From positions 1,240,001-1,304,000 of the forward strand of contig CAWHEL010000002.1 of assembly GCA_963828555.1 (NCBI GenBank): 64,000 bases of DNA. The letters are read 5' to 3'. Below the pieces are notes generated by a model, which worked only from the letters and a program-made list of their open reading frames with translations, was not told the DNA's origin and searched no databases. Numbering within the stretch: the first letter of the stretch is position 1; each line of letters begins with the position of its first letter. Both the position numbers and the translations under genes were made by a program. Below, piece after piece: positions 62,856-64,000 of the stretch. Origin of the DNA: JADJPO01 sp963828555 (GTDB lineage Bacteria; Actinomycetota; Actinomycetes; Actinomycetales; Kineosporiaceae).

Positions 62856-62857
62856 TG

Positions 62858-63601
62858 TCAGGGAGCTAGGTCGACGGTGGCGCCAGGTGGGTGGCCGTCG
62901 CGGCTGCCGTCGGGGCGTAGCAGCCAGACCGAGCGGCGGCCGATCACCTGCCAGGTGCCGGCCGGGATCTTGTCCAGGCCGGTGACCAGGGCGGTCTCCT
63001 CGTCGATGCCGACCAGGCGGACGGCGCCGCCCGCGCTCGCGACATCGGCCAGGCGGCCCGACACCAGGCCCGGGAAGCGGGCGTCGAGCACGTCGAAGTG
63101 GGGCAGCACCTCGATGCCCGGCACCACGCCCAGCCCTGCGATCGGCGGCGCTGACGTATTCCGGATGTGCGGCACCCGCCCGCCGAGCGCCATCGCCCCG
63201 GCGCTGCAGCCGGCCAGGCCCGCGCCCTCGCGCCAGGCGACCTCGATCGCACGCCAGACCGCCGTCCCGCGCAGGGTCTCGGTCAGGTAGGCGGGGTTGC
63301 CCCCGGAGAGATACACCAGCGCCGCGCCGTCCACCAGTGCGGCCAGGCCCGGGTCGTCGGCGTCGGCCCGGTCGACGACGTGGACCACCACCTGCTGCAC
63401 GCCGATCCGCTCGGCGGCCAGTGCCCCGAGGGTGTGCCAGCGGGCCAGCGAGGAAGGGCCCTCGGGGGCGGCGGCCGTGGCCAGTTGCACGAACCGGGCC
63501 GGCCGCCCCGCCGCCAGGGCAGCGTCGAGCAGAGCGCGCTCGACGACGTCCATCACCGGCAGGTACTCGCCGGACCCCACCAACGCCACCGGTCCCGTCA
63601 T
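62858..63601 (-). CDS. Peptidase S51 family protein (cyanophycinase-like)
   Basis: The 247-residue protein has the class I amidotransferase-like fold of peptidase S51. The nucleophile serine is in AGLAGCSAGAMALGGRV near residue 138, and YLSGGNPAYLTETL lies before it. The start VALVGSGEYLP matches. Members include alpha-aspartyl dipeptidase and cyanophycinase, but many have unknown substrates. There is no cyanophycin synthetase here. Confidence 0.83.
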   Translation of the reverse strand: MTGPVALVGSGEYLPVMDVVERALLDAALAAGRPARFVQLATAAAPEGPSSLARWHTLGALAAERIGVQQVVVHVVDRADADDPGLAALVDGAALVYLSGGNPAYLTETLRGTAVWRAIEVAWREGAGLAGCSAGAMALGGRVPHIRNTSAPPIAGLGVVPGIEVLPHFDVLDARFPGLVSGRLADVASAGGAVRLVGIDEETALVTGLDKIPAGTWQVIGRRSVWLLRPDGSRDGHPPGATVDLAP

Positions 63602-63610
63602 CGCCCCATC

Positions 63611-63694
63611 AAACCCTGCTCATGCTCCCCCGGGGTACACGAATCGGGCTCGCCGGAGCCCGAAACGTGTACCCCCGCGGAGCATGAGCAGGTT
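63611..63694. repeat. GGAGCATGAGC hairpin repeat, copy C
   Basis: Arms of about 29 bases (starting AACCCTGCTCATGCTCC and ending GGAGCATGAGCAGGTT) are followed inward by a second stem TCGGGCTC/GAGCCCGA closed by GCCG. Almost the whole 84-base element can fold. It ends one base before the stop codon of the next gene and could act as its terminator. Confidence 0.85.
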
Positions 63695-63695
63695 C

Positions 63696-64000
63696 TCAGG
63701 AGGCCCAGGTGGGGCGCAGGGGCATGTCGGCGAGGCCGTTCTGGCGCAGGCGGACGGCGAGCACCTGGTGCAGCTCCACCTGATTCCGTTCGAAGCCGAG
63801 CCGCGAGCCGGCCATGTACATACCCCAGACCTTGGCCGTCGCCAGCCCGACCTCGCCCACGCACTCGTCCCAGTTCGCCACCAGGTTGGCGCACCATGCC
63901 GCGCAGGTCATCGCGTAGTGCTCACGCAGGTTCTCCTCGTGGCGCACCTCGAGCCCACGGTTCTGCATCTCGGTGATGATCTTCCCGGAGCCGGTCAGCT
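63696..64000 (-). CDS. Cyclopropane-fatty-acid-synthase-type methyltransferase, 5' end outside window
   Basis: The last 101 residues are visible. They read LTGSGKIITEMQNRGLEV, then NLREHYAMTCAAWCANL, KVWGMYMAGSRLGFERNQVE and LHQVLAVR, which is the C-terminal part of CFA/MMA-synthase-like SAM methyltransferases. These modify unsaturated phospholipid chains using S-adenosylmethionine. The SAM-binding half lies beyond the right edge. Confidence 0.85.
   Translation of the reverse strand, partial: LTGSGKIITEMQNRGLEVRHEENLREHYAMTCAAWCANLVANWDECVGEVGLATAKVWGMYMAGSRLGFERNQVELHQVLAVRLRQNGLADMPLRPTWAS

Noticed and set aside
1..64000. CRISPR array or prophage
   Set aside because: No evenly spaced repeats, Cas genes, integrase or phage structural genes were found in the window.

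Overview
The window is 64 kb of very G+C-rich DNA. It has GTG and TTG starts, 4-base ATGA overlaps within operons, and no CRISPR array, rRNA or intact insertion sequence. The gene content (CrgA, PknA/PknB/PstP with FHA proteins, an F420-type flavin protein, a DUF881 protein, PucR, a DbpA-like helicase) indicates a chromosome of an actinobacterium (Actinomycetota). I cannot place the genus. The block crgA - DUF881 - pabA - pknB - pknA - pbpA - rodA - pstP - fhaB - fhaA - tRNA-Leu (23.2-34.8 kb) is the conserved division and cell-wall signalling cluster that lies near oriC in mycobacteria and relatives.

Region 1 (1-22,970) looks like a nitrogen-heterocycle catabolic island. It holds a partial fdrA (carbamoyltransferase-type protein) with a DUF2877 (AllH-like) partner and a divergent PucR regulator. 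Next come an NCS2 uracil/xanthine permease and a three-subunit molybdenum hydroxylase with a CoxG-type membrane protein. A nitrilase-family amidase, HyuA/HyuB and a CaiB-type CoA-transferase follow, then carbamate kinase and a barbiturase-type ring-opening amidohydrolase. Read together, these could import a pyrimidine, oxidise it to barbiturate, open the ring to ureidomalonate, move the carbamoyl group to phosphate, make ATP with carbamate kinase, and activate the remaining acid as a CoA ester. The order of steps is inference; the families are seen. Scattered inside are a broken DUF4143-type ATPase, a lipoprotein, a DUF2786 protein and a Uma2 nuclease.

Region 2 (23-34.8 kb) is the division/kinase cluster described above, ending at a tRNA-Leu(CAG) with its own terminator. 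Region 3 (35-46 kb) is a mixed set: a molybdopterin oxidoreductase, an ABC exporter with a PadR regulator and two candidate operators, a cold shock protein, a lipoprotein serpin, a TetR regulator, a TPR-like GGDEF protein and a YdeI-like protein. Region 4 (46-55.5 kb) has an acyltransferase, a DEAD-box helicase and a complete fructose PTS operon (deoR-fruK-IIA-IIBC-ptsH-ptsI). Region 5 (55.7-64 kb) has a MerR regulator with a strong palindrome, a GH26-like secreted glycosidase, an ion transporter, a maltokinase-like kinase divergent from an AGE-family epimerase, a peptidase S51 protein and the end of a cyclopropane-fatty-acid-synthase-type methyltransferase.

At least three families of intergenic hairpin repeat are visible: one with GAGTGGTC ends, one with a GGAGCATGAGC core, and one with GATTCACC/GGTGAATTC arms. 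They mostly sit at 3' ends of genes.
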